Source of the DNA: Scortum barcoo
Taxonomy: Eukaryota > Chordata > Actinopteri > Centrarchiformes > Terapontidae
DNA: 64,000 nucleotides
Assembly: GCA_023238725.1 (NCBI GenBank)
Contig: CM041550.1
Location: forward strand, 25,753,586-25,817,585
Direction: 5' to 3'
The translations under genes were made by a program, and so were the position numbers. Positions 11,706 through 24,915 of the stretch are shown here, in pieces (within the stretch, counting starts at the first letter, position 1; every line of letters begins with the position of its first letter). The notes beneath the pieces are model-generated. The model searched no databases. It saw nothing but the letters and a program-made list of their open reading frames with translations, and had not been told where the DNA came from.

Positions 11706-13984
11706 TCTGACCACAAGTCATTATGCAAAGATTTTCACTAAAAGAACTAAGGCCTGTGATCAAAGGCAGTTAAGTTCCTATGATTAGCAGTTCAAAAGTG
11801 AATACACACACACACACAAACTTTGTATTAAGCATTGCACATGTCTGGCAAAAAACAGACAGGTCAGACACTTGACCTTTTTCACCAGACAGCCCTGACC
11901 CCAAAGGTTCCATATTCACTGATGTTCCTCTATGTGCATGGGTATGTCATGTCTGTGTGTGTGTGTGTGTCTTCATGTCTCTGGGAGTGTGTTTACATGC
12001 CAAATGTGCCATGTGAGAATGTGAGAAGATGAGGTGAAAGAAAGAGAAAACTAACACTCCTCTCTTCACCCTCACTTGGCCTCCTGATTAAAATAACATT
12101 GGAAGAGATAAATGTCCTCTTTATTTATAGTCCTGACACAACACTAGCTTCAAGACTATCAACCTATTAACAAAAACAGCTTTTTGTCTGCATTAAGTGT
12201 CAGTGGCCTTCAAGCTAACTCTTCCCTAGAGGTCCTTATTCTCCTTTTATAAGACATCAGCATTCACAGGGTAAGTAAAACACTGAATTGAACTGTGAGG
12301 AAAGCGGCAGCCCCATCTTCTTTGACCACTGGACCCCTGAAAGCTATCCTGCTTATACAAAGGAGGGGAGCTATAATTGCCAGAGCTGGGCTAAACCATG
12401 CAATTAGCTTCAAATGACAAGACGGTCGGCAAGCTGAAATTTCTAGTTTCCAGAGCGTCTCCTACAGAGAGTGTGGCGTGTCTCCCAACCTTTCACAGAT
12501 GAGGAAGAAAAGAGGCTAAAAGAGACAGGAAAGGGAAAGAGATAAAGAAGAGGCCCCAGCTTCAATGCTTTACATAAAGTGTAATTAAAAAAGGGTGACG
12601 TATCCAGCAGAATAATGACAGTGGAAGTGAAAATGAAGCAGATGGAACAATGGAGCTCACATCAAACCCTACATTTCCACCCTACATCTTTGTAGCTTTG
12701 GGTCATTTGAATTTCTGTCCTCATTTGTCTCGTTTCACACACAGGATTCTGTTTCAAAATTTGGATACTCTTTACCTACTCAAATGTACTTGGTACTTTT
12801 ATCTATTTTTATGATACACATTTCTTTATGTGGTATTGATAGGAATTAGCTTGATGTGAGGGTCCATCGCTGCTGCATGTACACTAATTTAAGCACAAAG
12901 ACCAGATGCCCATTTATTGCTTGATTTCTTTCAGCCAACTGTCAACCTGCGCCTCAGCTGGCCTGCAATTAAAATTAAATGTGCAGTTCAGCTGCTCCCC
13001 AACCAAAGTAGCCCTCTTTAAAAATGAAAGTAAAGGAAAATACAATTGTGCCATCTTTAGAGAGAAGAGAACACAATGCCTGTGATTTAAAAAGATCAGT
13101 ATCAAAGGTTAAAGCACGCAATTATGGTATTAAGAAGTAAGAATAAGGAAGAGTAGTTCTCTTAACTTTGCTGTGAGCCATTTACCCTCATGTAAGTATC
13201 AAATTTCTTTTTTTTGCTTCCTTTTTTCTCTCTCTTTCACTGACTAAATGGGTTTGTAGCAGTTCACCTGAAGTTGGGTGTGGAGCCTATTTTACTGTCC
13301 CTAGAGAGCGTTTCAGCAATGAAACAGTGTCCATGGAAACAAAAAGGGAGTGTTGCTCTAAAAGACTAAGTAGAAGAGACCTGTAAGGATTAGCTGAGCA
13401 GTGGAGGATTGACAGATGGAGGCAGGAATATCTCCATCTGGTCTGTCAGACAAAAACAGTACAGTTCAGTGGTGGAAAAAAAGTGGTTTGTAGGAAAATA
13501 TTAAAAACCAAAATAAACATATAAATGCTAATGAAAACATAATGAAACTCAGCAATCAACAAAAAAAGGTCTTGGCCACAGTGAAGCTGAACTGGTCAGT
13601 ACTCAATAAGTAACTGATCTCCTGAGGAGCTTCTATTCTTCACTTTTATACAGGCAGTCCCTCCTCTAAGACAAATCAAAGGAAGTTCACAATCAATTAA
13701 CCCCTACATTTTTTCGGAAAAACAATACAGACAAGGTTTAAACCTGATGCTAACGTAACCTAAGCCTCAGGGTCTATGGGCTACTTGATACAATAATGAA
13801 AGACGGGGCAATGTGTTTGGTTCTGTTAGCACATATTCAGTTCAGTTCACAGAGGTACCTTAAGTTAATTAACCAGCAAGGCTTGAAATAACAATTCAGT
13901 TAATTAAAAAGACTCCATATTGTTCTGAACGTATTTTCAGAATTTTCAAAGACTTTTCTAAACTTCCTAATAACAAATATTCCA
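11706..13984. other. Unclassified DNA
   Basis: Short CA and GT runs occur at about 11807 and 11957. The stretch at 12590-12680 is rich in A and in homeodomain-like TAATT motifs. No gene was recognised. Confidence 0.5.
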
Positions 13985-14319
13985 ATCACTGCACACAGAA
14001 AAATGCCTGTCCCAGCTATCTTGGGCGAGAGGCAGGGTACACCCTGGACTGGACGCCAGTCAGTCGCAGGGCTAACATTGAGAGACAGACAACCATTCAC
14101 ACTCACATTCACACCTAGGGGCAATTTAGAGTTGTCAATTAATCCTACCCTGCATGTCTTTGGATTGTGGGAGGAAGCTGGAGTACCCAGAGAGAACCCA
14201 CACAGGCACAGGGAGAACATGCAAACTCCACACAGAAGGGCCCGTGTCAACCAGGGATTGAACCCAGAACCCTCTTGCTGTGAGGCGACAGTGCTAACCA
14301 CTACACCACTGTGCCGCCG
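13985..14319 (-). mobile_element. tRNA-derived SINE with L2-like 3' tail
   Basis: The element reads on the minus strand. Its head starts GGCGGCACAGTGG at about 14319, with an A-box-like GTGTAGTGGTTAGC (about 14294-14309) and a perfect B-box GGTTCAATCC (complement of 14255-14264). The body has the familiar phrases GTGTGGAGTTTGCATGTTC, CTCCAGCTTCCTCCCACA and CCAAAGACATGCAGG. The tail CTGGCGTCCAGTCCAGGG, then CCTGCCTCTCGCCCAAG, matches the 3' end of fish L2-type LINEs. Such SINEs are transcribed by RNA polymerase III and mobilised by the partner LINE whose tail they share. The V-SINE/HE1-type layout is my recollection. No clear target-site duplication was found. A 133-codon frame inside it is a by-product. 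Confidence 0.85.
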
Positions 14320-14819
14320 AGCCTCAAATCAGTGTTGAGTAAATTTTTATATTTTTTGTGCAAACCTTGACTGGATTTTGTCCGTCATGTCCAACAGTGG
14401 AACCTTTCCAGCCAGTACAGAGACAGAAGGAACTATTACAGCAACTAATGACTTTTTCAACATACATGATATAGTTGAGTATTAGTGCTGAGATAGACCT
14501 GAAAAGAGGTAGACCTTTTCAGCCTTTGTTACAGGACATTACAGTTGGATGGAGAGATTTGTCTGTATCTGATAATCTGCATCTGAAAATACACCAGAGC
14601 TGTATCCTAGCAAAAGGTCCTTTATAATTACATCCACGCAAAACATGTCAAACAAAACAATTATCCTCACTCCACTTCAGGCATGCTCATGAGGGCGTAA
14701 CCTTCTCATTTTAGAATATCCTTTTTTCCCTTCTCCATTTTATTTCTCATTTCTCACATCTTACTGTGTGTTGAACCAAGGTGTCTAAAAAATGTACAAT
14801 TGCCTGTTCAGTGTCTGCT
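14320..14819. other. Unclassified DNA
   Basis: Nothing recognisable was seen. Confidence 0.5.
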
Positions 14820-15910
14820 GTGGCCTTGAGATCACTTATTAGGGCCAAGCTAGAGAGGCTTGGCTCACTTGAATAAGCCCAGTGAGGTAGTCATTACACG
14901 GCCGCTCTCTGCAGCTATTATTGCATTAGCTAAACTGACCATTAAATGAGCACCCAGCTCTCCCCATCTGGACACATGCTTCCAAGGAGCTGACACTAAG
15001 CTAGAATTATGATTCTCTGTGCATATGCTCTGTGCATTTTGTTTTGCCTTACCAGTCTGAGCATGTGATCTGTCTCCAATTTTTAGCTCAGCTTCCTGAA
15101 CAAAATGTTTTATGAAAAGTTGCTCAGTTGGTTTTTCTGCTTTATGAATGAAAATCTGACAATCAATTTCAAATATTTTGCCCCGAGCCTGAAAAAAGTA
15201 CTTTACATGTACACGTCTTTGCTTCAGTTGTGAAAATGTGAATCTCATTCTGACTGAGTAGCAGTTGATATAGCTAATTATTCACATTAATACACTTCTT
15301 TTTCATCTTACTGCTTCTTTTTCAGCGATTTTCTCATTGAAATGTGCAAGTTGAGTTGTGAAACCAGTACTACAGCGTAACCTTCGTAGATTTGAATGCA
15401 GCCATTGTTCACATTGAGAAGTGAATGATTCCCTTTTAACATATTAGCATCATCATCATGCATTCAGCAGGCCAGTTGAAGGAGAGACTGTGGAGGTTTA
15501 ACAGCTTTAACACACAACTGCACTATGGGATTGACCTTAAAGCTTTGTTGTCACTATTTTTTAATGTGTAATGGACAACAGTAAGACAGTAAGGCAAATG
15601 GGACTGACTCGATTGTAGCGAGGGAGAAGAGAGACTCGAGTAGACAGACAATAAAGGCACAGATTTTTGTTGAACCTAACCGGCTGCTGCTGTTCCACCT
15701 GCCAGCAGATATTTTTAGAACGTGCCAGAACCAATGGTGATTTTACACTGACAATTAGCGTACCATTAGATATGAGCAATTATGCTTGCCCTCATCTCTA
15801 GTGATGAAGATGAGGGTGTAAATGAGCAGCTACCATTGGAGCAATTTACTGCAGATTTCTAGCTGTCATTATACCTCATGGATGTCCAGGGACGAGACAA
15901 ATGGGATTCA
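14820..15910. other. Candidate conserved noncoding block
   Basis: This long stretch is free of repeats and balanced in composition. It has clustered homeodomain-type cores (ATTAG, TAATTA, CAATTA) and octamer-like or E-box-like words, especially at 14870-15010, 15280-15440 and 15690-15900. It has no coding signature: frames are short and stop-rich. This texture is typical of vertebrate developmental enhancers, but conservation cannot be seen from one sequence. Confidence 0.3.
15789..15816. repeat. 9-bp perfect inverted repeat
   Basis: CCCTCATCT (15789-15797) pairs with AGATGAGGG (15808-15816) across a 10-base loop. It is short enough to be chance. Confidence 0.6.
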
Positions 15911-15916
15911 ATTAGG

Positions 15917-15940
15917 GTGTGTGTGTGTGTGTGTGTGTGT
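15917..15940. repeat. (GT)12 microsatellite
   Basis: A perfect GT run. Confidence 0.95.
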
Positions 15941-15959
15941 ATGTTGAGTTCATTGTCTA

Positions 15960-16197
15960 CCGACTTATCCTTCTCCCCAGGGACAGAGACTGAACTGATT
16001 GAATCCATATCTGGCGCCTCTCAGCAGGGGATGAGATGGCGGTAATCCCCACTGTCAGGCCTGCATGCTGGGAGGGTCTCGCAACTTTAGTCTACCGCCT
16101 GAGGCCTGTGTGCCTGGGCAAGGACTACTTAAGCTTTGAATTGCTCTACTCTCACAGCAAACACCTGAGCAACAGAGGAAAAAAAAAAAAAAAAAAA
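15960..16197 (+). other. G+C-richer block ending in a 19-A tract
   Basis: About 220 bases of relatively G+C-rich unique-looking sequence end in an uninterrupted run of 19 A (16179-16197). This could be a retroposed transcript with its poly(A) tail, or a conserved block that happens to adjoin an A tract. No AATAAA precedes the tract and no target-site duplication was found. Confidence 0.3.
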
Positions 16198-17055
16198 GCT
16201 GTTAGCCAAAAATAATATTGCTGCAAATCTGAAACTAAAACTGGGAGATGCAGTTTTATTTGTGTAATCGTTGTTTAAGAAAAAATCTTGACAAACATTT
16301 TCTCATTCTGGTCCTACTATGGATAGTTGGGACAATTCATTAAGTCTGCATCCAATACCAACAAGTCTATGTTCATGTCCATGACCTAATGGGCTTGATG
16401 GAAGGAATCCTGAGAGCAGGATGTGATGACGCCTGGAGGTGGCTTGGGTGGAGGGGGGTCGTCTAAATTCCGAACTAAAAATATGACTGGTTAAAGAGAA
16501 AGCCTGAATGCCCATGGTCTGTTCATGTGTTTGAAGCAGGAGAGAGAGAGAGATGGAGAAGGAAATGTGAATAAATTAGTGTATATCTTTCCTGATTGAA
16601 CTTATGCTAGCTTCATTTTGCTGGAGAATAGCCATCACTCTTTTAGCCTGGTTGAACTATAACAGAACACAGTACAGTTGTAGGGTGAAGTGTCTCTTAC
16701 CTTTAAAATGATCATACTGTTTGTGAATTAATGTTTGTTATTTAAAGCAGCAAAAGCTCTGGTCAGTGCTGGCTGAAAATGAGGAAGTTTAATGTTCAAT
16801 GTCAGAAAGTGATAATCTAAGGTATCATCTGTTGTCCCATGTATTTGTTTTCATAACTTATATGGCTTTTATGGGTTGGCTGCCCACCACTGTGGTCCAC
16901 TGTAAATGTCTTAAACTCGGAAATACAATTACATTCCTGCTTAATAGTGCAAATTTTTAAATGCTTGCACACAAACTAATCTAACGCAGTCAACAGGGTG
17001 GTTGAATATGTTTAGGGCCAGTATCTCGGTCCGTAAGGAGGGGTTGAGAGAGAAT
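16198..17055. other. Unclassified DNA
   Basis: A short GA run lies at about 16541-16553; otherwise nothing recognisable. Confidence 0.5.

Positions 17056-17084
<29 letters not shown>
17056..17084. repeat. (CA)n microsatellite
   Basis: A perfect CA run of about 14 units. Confidence 0.95.
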
Positions 17085-17087
<3 letters not shown>

Positions 17088-18260
17088 GCAAATGGAGCCA
17101 GAGGGTGCTTAAACTGAAAATATAAGTGTTTCCCAAATGAACATGAAAACTTTGTCTTTAAAAGTCAGTGTTTACTGTATTCAGTGCATTAAACACAACA
17201 CTAAACTCTCACAAAAGCTCACAGTTTGAACATGTAACATAAATCTCAGGAAACCAATTCCTCAACACAGTTCACTTCGAATGAAAATGTCTCAGAGGTT
17301 ACTGAATCCAGGATTCCTTTGGTCCATTCCTTGAAATTCAGTTTAGTTCCTTTAATGTGGTCAGTTCAGCTAGTTTCAGTCAAATAGGATGGCGTCAATT
17401 TAGTTGAGAGCTCTCGGGGTTGTCAGAAAATCAGATGGTAAGATGTGAGACTTTAACAGTCTTACCACACAGGAACAACTCAAGCGATAAGAATGAAGGA
17501 GCAGGTGGTCTCCTCCTCAGGGCACAGACGATCTTGGTCCAACTCCTCGGGGTAAAGAGGTGTTTGGGTTCGGTAGTGGCTCGCCATCTCGTTCGTCAAG
17601 GAGAATTCAACTCCAAAATCTATGAAAACTTTCCAGCCTGTATAAAAACAAGGATACTACTATATTGAATCAAGACTCTCCAGTCTGGTATGACCATAAC
17701 AAATATCACATCACAATTCTTAAGATACTACTGCAACACAACAGTAAAACTCATGAATTATTATTTATATACATATTTTTAGCTTCTTAGCCAGAAATTA
17801 TGATCATTAATCCCTTCAACCATGAATTATGATTAATTCATATATTTAGTAGTCTCCTTACACATACAGCCTGTTATCATTAGCCCTGGCAGTGCATAAC
17901 AGGGCAAACACGCTGCAATATACATAATATGACATTAACAAGAGTAGTACGAAAGTAATCATATCCAGCAACAACGTAAAGGAAATAAGCTAAACTCATA
18001 TTTATATCAGGTATTAATGCAGATATGTTGCTTTAACTGGAGACTTCACACAATACAAATTTAAATTTACTTTCAAATTCACATGCACAGCTTTCTATGG
18101 CGCCCTGTGTTGGCGGAGAACATCGGCTGCTATAATTGACCGCGCTAGCCGAGTGAGCTAACTCACCAAGACGCTGCCAAAAGCGGTTAACTCCTGGTTG
18201 CACCGGTCCCTGGATCGACTCTTACAATCCACACACGATGTCTCAACACAAGCTTAGTGC
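17085..18260. other. Unclassified; may contain retroelement remnants
   Basis: Two G+C-richer patches (about 17490-17600 and 18095-18230) stand out from AT-rich flanks. The second contains an A-box-like CTAGCCGAGTGAGC but no convincing B-box, so no tRNA or SINE is called. The first has no recognised motif. Confidence 0.3.
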
Positions 18261-21200
18261 TCAAAAAGTTATCCATCACTATGTGCTCTAGTAAAACTGG
18301 CCTCTGACTCTTGTGATGAATGCTGTGTCTGCTCGTGTTCACTTTCTCCATACAGCCAAACTCTACCTGAAGGGGGTGAGACTTATTTCCCTCATCATCT
18401 GATCAGAAGTCAGCATTGCCTGATTTAACCAATAAGAACTGAATATGAGTGAACTGCTTTGACTGACACATTGTTTAAGCAGCCAGAATAATAATAAAAT
18501 AATACAACAATGAAGGCAATGTAAAATAATCTTACAGGGCTCAATTCTGTACTGGGTTACAGGCATATGAAGGATATGAAGTCATCACAAGGCAAAAAGG
18601 TTAATGTCCAAGCAAAGTCACAAAGTATTAGTGTCAAAATCCAAGTATTGCAAGAAATGCAAGGTCTCTTTGATTGTGTCAGCTCTTGTTATCAGATTTA
18701 AGTCAAATCCCCCATAAGACTAACTTTCAGAGGGTTTCTCTTAATGCTGAGGTTACAGCAGTATTTTTCATGCCAACAACGTATACTGCATGTGTCTGCA
18801 AAGCTGAGTCACTTTACACACTGTAAAGTATATTAGATGCCATTAAGCAATGAATCTGACAGCCAAAGGCCAGAGCATTATCCCTCGTTAACACAGTTTA
18901 GAAGAGGGCATGGCCAACTTCGTGTGCTTAAAGGATCGATGTTACATAGTGTATGCACAGGGAAAAGCATTTCACACTTTCATAATTTTACTTAAAACAC
19001 ATTTGTAACACTGATGTTTTCACATTAGCTGCATTGATCACATGTATTCTAATGACATCACTTACAGTAGTTGTTACACACACTGTCTGATGAAGGTATT
19101 AAATCAAATGTCCATACAGTAGTAAGCTATATTCATAAACACCTTGCTAACAGCTAAATTCAGTGACCGAAACTGAAAAAAATCTGTAATATTATTATAT
19201 TTGACAAGCTATTGAGCTATGATCAAGCTCAATATGCTGCCTGGTAGGGATTTAGCTGGGTGTATGCCATTGGATGTGTGGCATGTGTGGGTAAATTAAG
19301 CTTTAAAACCTCTTACAGCTACAGAAATCAACTGTTGTTTAGTCATTTAATAGGAATAGTTGATTGGTTATTTTATATGCTACTTAAGAGCATTATATAT
19401 CTGCCAGTTACTGTAGACAGAAGAAATATATGTATTTTACATCTATTTATTTTTTAAGAACATGAGCCAGAAAAATCAATAAACCATCTAAATCCTGAAG
19501 CAATGTCTTGAAGTAATTATTCTAATTTTGTGTTGCCACATCCATTTTTCTATAATTTTTCTGGTCCCGATTTAGCCGGTGACTGGAGGATATGACCTTC
19601 AGTATATCACTATGGGCTCTGTTGGTTTGGTTTGTCCATTAGCACTACCATGGCCACTATTAAAACATCTCAACTGTGTGTTCAGCCGTCTGTCTCAATG
19701 ACCAAGACACCTGTCTGTAATCAGAGGGAGCACATCTCCTTTGGCACACACAATCTGGTGACAGTCCAACCGTATATATGACAAATTGATTCAGACACTT
19801 TTGCCAGTACCAGCATGGCCTTATCTCAGTTCACTACCATACCAGCCAACTGTTATCCCTGCAAAACAGACAAGCACACTGCTGGTTAAAGCCTTGCCTA
19901 ACCACCTATGTTTTCACTGACCTTAGGGCTAACATAACTGCATAAGAGGTCATAAATTATTATTTCATCTATATATAATAGATTAGATGTACATGTAATC
20001 TAAGTTATCCTTGATGGTGTGGCTGGTTGGATATTAAAAACCTTGAGACTAGTTATACTGGGGAGGTTTGATATAGATTGGACATACTGAAAACCAGCTT
20101 TGTCAGCACAATCACATTATGTGGTGTATGAGTGTTTGATTAAGAATTTGACCTCAAGAGGTGCTTATACAACTGTAGTTTGGTTCATTTGGTCTTGACC
20201 AACCAAATAAATTACTATATAAATAAATAAATTCAATCTGTTCCATTCTGGTTCACACTGTTTTCAAAGAAACATGAAGTTATATAGACTGATGTGTAAG
20301 TTGGTGATTGGAAAGTTTTGGTGATTTCCTTCAGCATCACCATGATCTAATTTGGCAATATCATATTCCAGTGACTTAACACCAGGTCATACAGCACTTT
20401 GATGCTTCATCAGACTGTAAATTGACCCTGCTGAATGGTTAGCAATATGGTATCAATATTATTACAATGGGATGAATATGTCACACACTTTATAATGGAC
20501 TTTAATTAGCTGCCAAAGTACACAGAGTAGATAACAGATCACCACAAATGAAGTGCACTAAAGTCCATCCTTTTCAGTTGGTATCAGTTTGGTTGTTTGA
20601 TCAGAAAACTGAAAGGTCCACAAACTTACTTGTTTGTTTTCTAGTGTGTCTGACTTCACTACACTGTCTCGATCAGCAGAATGTGAAATACTGAGATACA
20701 GTCAGTAAATAACATCAACAAATACTTTGATGCCAACTGTAATTCCACAGGTGTCACATTTCCCTGTCTGTGAAAGGCAAAGAAACACACAGCTTCTTTT
20801 TTTAAATTAATACTTGTTTGGAGATATTTAATAGTATAGCTTTAAGACACAGTCCACTGTGTTGACTGTCAGCTGCTTTGAAAACCTTGAATGGAGATCT
20901 AGTTCATTCAAGATGTGTAACAGAGCAAACGTTCATTAAAACAGACAACACCTATTAAATCTAGTCACCCCTGGGTGTCTCCCTAAAGAAGCAGGACTCA
21001 CAAGTCCTCAGCCTGCCCGCACCATCAAAGAAAAATCTGACATACCTGTTCGATGCTGAAGCCTTTGTAGTGACATTCTGCATCAGTCACTGCTGTGCAA
21101 TTTTTAAGGAAAATCAGTGCAGCAGGGACGACACTGTGTTTGAGTCAGAGGCTCCATGTTCAGCACTTGGTGTTGGATCCACCTTACTGAAGAGTTCTTG

Positions 21201-21879
21201 AGTGTTTTGAACAGAAAGTGTCCAGTGGTAGGAGATTGAATCCTGACCACCTACAACTTCCCATCTGAGCCTGACCTGAAAATTCAGGACAAAATACAAC
21301 ACCAGTGAGAGCAATGAAGATGAATGAATCACTTTCTCCTCCATTTATCTATTTATTATTTCTACAGAGCAGCGTGTGTTTCTTGAGCTGTATTTTATTT
21401 AGGAGACTTAGGAAAATCACCTTGAAACAGAGATAAAAATATACTGTGTAATTATATAGCAGAATGGCATAGACCCATACTGAGACTAAGCTGGAATTAT
21501 AAAATGGAATTATAAAAAATGAGTCATCCTCACAGTGAATGAATGTCTCATATGGCAGAACTGGATAGTAACATTAAGAGAGAGCACACTTTAGGTGTTT
21601 CTCTTATGCACTTGTTTTCCTTAAGGAGACCAAGATGGCAAAACAGGTGAATACATTTACCCACGTGTTGACAGCCATGTCATGCCAACATGCCAAGTCT
21701 TGATTTAGAGGGCAACAGTTGGTATTAACAGCTGCCAGCTTTACACATTGTATTGTGTTATATTTTGTATATGCATTGCTGTATAATATTACTCAAATTC
21801 AGCAGATCTGCAGCACTTTTGGGCTATTTTAAGTCATCATAACTGCATTGCTTTTGGGATGGCAGTTGATCCATCCAGA
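18261..21879. other. Unclassified DNA
   Basis: No gene or recognised repeat. The stretch at 19590-19960 is repeat-free and of balanced composition. Reading frames are short and without domains. Confidence 0.5.
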
Positions 21880-22010
21880 CTCAACAACTACTGCATGGAT
21901 TGCCAGGAAATTTACTATTAGTTATTGAAGGTTTAAAACTAATGATCTTAGTGATCCCCTAAATATTCCCATTGGCCACGATGAGGTTGGCATTTCAAGC
22001 TACCTTACAC
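21880..22010 (-). repeat. Percomorph dispersed repeat, copy 1 (right-hand part)
   Basis: Read on the plus strand, CAACTACTGCATGGATTGCC, then AGTGATCCCCTAAATATTC, then GATGAGGTTGGCATTTC, is the reverse complement of the right part of a dispersed repeat abundant in percomorphs. The pieces at 30205-30385 and 37690-37915 appear to come from the same family in the opposite orientation. Family identity is from memory. Confidence 0.55.
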
Positions 22011-22764
22011 TCTGTTCTGATGTATACACCAGAGGACAGCATCAAAGTAAGCTACCAGTAAATACTTTCTTTCACAAATATCTCTCTTTGTCTTATCTAC
22101 CATATAGCTGTCAACATTAAGAAAGAAAGACAATTCCACTGTGATCCACTAACTATGCAATATGTTTTTCAGTGTGACTGAAGTGTAACATATAGCATGT
22201 TTTCCTGCTCAGCATCATTCTCTTTCACTTCTTCATACTCCAACGGCAAATGATGAGAATGCACAAATACACACATTGACAAAAGCTCCACTCTGAAGTC
22301 CAACACCAAATGTCATACTTTGCTATGGTGTCTGTTTCTTATTCCACCTTAAAACTCTCCACACACCCTTTCCTCTCTGCCCTTTTCTTCCTATCCTCTC
22401 CCTCCTCCCCTCCCTCTCTTATCTGAAAGGGGAGATGGTGGCTGGTGCTGTTAGCTAAACAAACCTCGATGGAGTGAGCAGTGGGCCTCCCCTGACTCCA
22501 ACACTTGAGTAGGTGTCTTTAAGATCCCTCTGCAGACAAAGAGGTCTGCTTTACATTTCCACTTATTTATTTATGATAGGCAAAGAGAGGAGGAGTCTGA
22601 GCACTACTTCCCTGTAAGTGGACCAGGGCCTCTGAAGGTTTCTAAGAGCTGAAATGGCATACATAAAGGTTGTCAGCATTAGGTCATGTGATACAAGGGA
22701 TGTATCAGTGACATCGTATCAGTGTTGTTTATTATTTTATGGTGGCCATTTCATGTGCATTGGA
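22011..22764. other. Unclassified; part may be conserved noncoding
   Basis: A pyrimidine-rich stretch at 22370-22420 is followed by about 200 repeat-free bases of balanced composition (22425-22640). No coding signal was seen. Confidence 0.35.
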
Positions 22765-22906
22765 TCAATGTGGACGAGGCAGTGGAGACTGGGAGGGGTG
22801 ACATGCAGCACGGGGTCTGAATTGGAACAGAACCTGGGCCTCTCTGGTAAGGACTCAGTCTTTGCACTCTAAGCTCCACCAGCTGAGGTACCAGCACACC
22901 CAGCAT
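22765..22906 (-). mobile_element. tRNA-derived SINE (percomorph type)
   Basis: The minus strand carries an A-box-like GTACCTCAGCTGGTGGAGC (complement of about 22873-22891). About 40 bases further on is a degenerate B-box GGTTCTGTTCC (complement of 22824-22834). Then comes the conserved phrase TGCTGCATGTCACCCCTCCC. This order (tRNA-like head, then GCTGCATGTC and a C/T-rich tail) is that of a common percomorph SINE. It would have been transcribed by RNA polymerase III. Mutated boxes indicate an old copy. Confidence 0.72.
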
Positions 22907-23689
22907 TTTGAACATTTGAATAAGCTATTGTCTTACTGACACTGTTTTCTATTGCAGCACATGGATAGCATCATCATCATGCATCATTTGCATCAAATGC
23001 ATTATGATATATTGATGCAACTAGATATAATATTCTAAGATGTCTTCTCTTTCTTTCCAGTAAAGCAGAAAAGTAGTCCTGCCTTCATAATGCTTTTGCG
23101 GACCTGTAGAGCATGCACATTGGAGTCCTTTTCTGGCTGAGCATAAAATGGCCCAAAACTTTTAGACATATACTTGTTTTAATGGATCACATTGGTATAT
23201 TAGAGGAAGTCATGTTGGGTAGTTTGTGGTTGTCAGAATGACTTATTCATGATTCTACTGCTATTTCTTTTATAATGATTAATTATGGAAATAAGTGTGT
23301 GTCATGTGAAATGCAGTTCTGGTATGAAAGTATGTCAACAAAGTATTTGAAAAACTAATGTGGCATTCTTGAGAGGGTCACTCAATATTTAATTTTCAAC
23401 TGAGTGTTGAATTTAATTTTTTTGATTTGTTTTTACAGTGTTCAGTATTTTAAGACATTCCCTTCTGCATGGTACATAAACACATATATTCTGAACTCTA
23501 ATAAGGGATTTGGAATAAAGCATTTTCAGGGAGAGAAAAACATACATTCACTGGTAGAGATGAACAATGTTCTATTCCACTATAATGTTGTGATATTGCT
23601 GCAAAGCCATTTCATGCTATTGCATTTATGGATGGTTTTCTTTAATGAAGCTGAATAAGTAGAAGGAAGTAATGTGCACCAGTGTGGAA
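22907..23689. other. Unclassified AT-rich DNA
   Basis: Nothing recognisable was seen. Confidence 0.5.
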
Positions 23690-23920
23690 TGATTAAATTT
23701 TACAACAGTGGAATACTAGAACACACACACCTGCGTGAAGACCTGTATGTGTCACAGACGCACATATACACACAGATTGCCCCGTACTGTCACTCATTCT
23801 ATCACACACAAATATATTCTTGTCTTTCTTTCACACATCATTTCCTGTCTTTCCGCTCTCACACACACATACATACACACACATAGTTCACAGTGATACA
23901 CACACAGCCACACACACAGA
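23690..23920. repeat. CA-rich degenerate microsatellite region
   Basis: Repeated short ACACAC runs separated by unique bases, densest at 23720-23790 and 23860-23920. Confidence 0.7.
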
Positions 23921-24384
23921 AGTTAATTCCTCTGATTACCGATTTACACAACTGACAACAGAACAGCACAGGTGGCCCGCCTTAGGCTCTTTTCCCTTCT
24001 CCTACTCAACCACAGAGCGAAAAATGGAGAGGCAGAAAACCAGGGATGAACATGCTAACTTGTGAAAACATAATGGAAGGCAGCCTGAAGGTAAAGTCTA
24101 GAAATTACAAAGTGAGTCCAGGCCCAGCAACCAACTGGAACACACCTTTATATTGAATACACACACTTGATATGATGCCATATCTTGGTTTATATCCCCA
24201 TCCTGTAAGGCTCAGAGCAACATAGGAAATGTGGCAAATAAGATATGTTAACTCATTCTGGGATGCTGGAGGAGGAAAATGTGTGAACTCGTTGTAATGT
24301 AACAAAGCTCCCTACAAGAATAATTTCAGTGCCCTGGTTACTTTAACAAGCTATGTTACCAACTGGTCTACGTGAGTATTTGCT
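23921..24384. other. Unclassified DNA
   Basis: Nothing recognisable was seen. Confidence 0.5.
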
Positions 24385-24915
24385 CTGAGGCCCAGGAAAG
24401 GGCCCCAAAGGGCCCAGTGGGGCAATTGGTTTATGGTGCTTTGATTAATTCCAAATGTATTTGGTTATATGAAGCACTATAACACATTTAAACTGAAATG
24501 TTAAGGCCCTAAGGTGCGAACTCTTTTGTAATCTTGATGCCCAGTCTTGTCAAGTCAGAATCTAGTATCTGTGGGAGGGTGTTGATGGTAAATTTCCAGC
24601 AAGCAGGGGAGTGAGATACTAGTGAATTTGTTATCTGTCCTCTTGTCCCTTGTTGGTGGATGTATAGCGGTGGGTGTGTAGTAGCCTCTTGTCTGTGTTT
24701 TTCTTTATACTTGTTCTAAAGGTTAAAAATAATGTATGAAAAAAAAAAGTCATTTGCTACAGTGATTGGTTTCTGGCACTCTATGCAAAATATAATCAAT
24801 TGCTTACTGAGTATTAACAAGATACACACACAAAGCAAAGAGAGACATGGGGGTCAAGAGGTGCCCTTAACTTATTTCTTACCAGGGGCCCCTTAGCAAG
24901 TTAATCCACCCCTGT
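24385..24915. repeat. Possible non-autonomous hAT-type element, degenerate
   Basis: The right end GTTAATCCACCCCTG (24901-24915) looks like a hAT-type terminal inverted repeat. The left part has the GGGCCCCAAAGGGCCCAG phrase seen in fish repeats. A matching left terminus and an 8-bp target-site duplication were not found, so the limits are approximate. Confidence 0.35.

Noticed and set aside
13467..13486. CAGTGGTGGAAAAAAAGTGG as a hAT-type MITE terminus
   Set aside because: The downstream sequence does not continue as that family and no opposite end was found.
13900..14301. 133-codon minus and 111-codon plus frames
   Set aside because: Both are by-products of the SINE at 13985-14319.
18095..18235. 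Possible tRNA gene or SINE head
   Set aside because: An A-box-like word is present but no acceptable B-box or cloverleaf was found on either strand.
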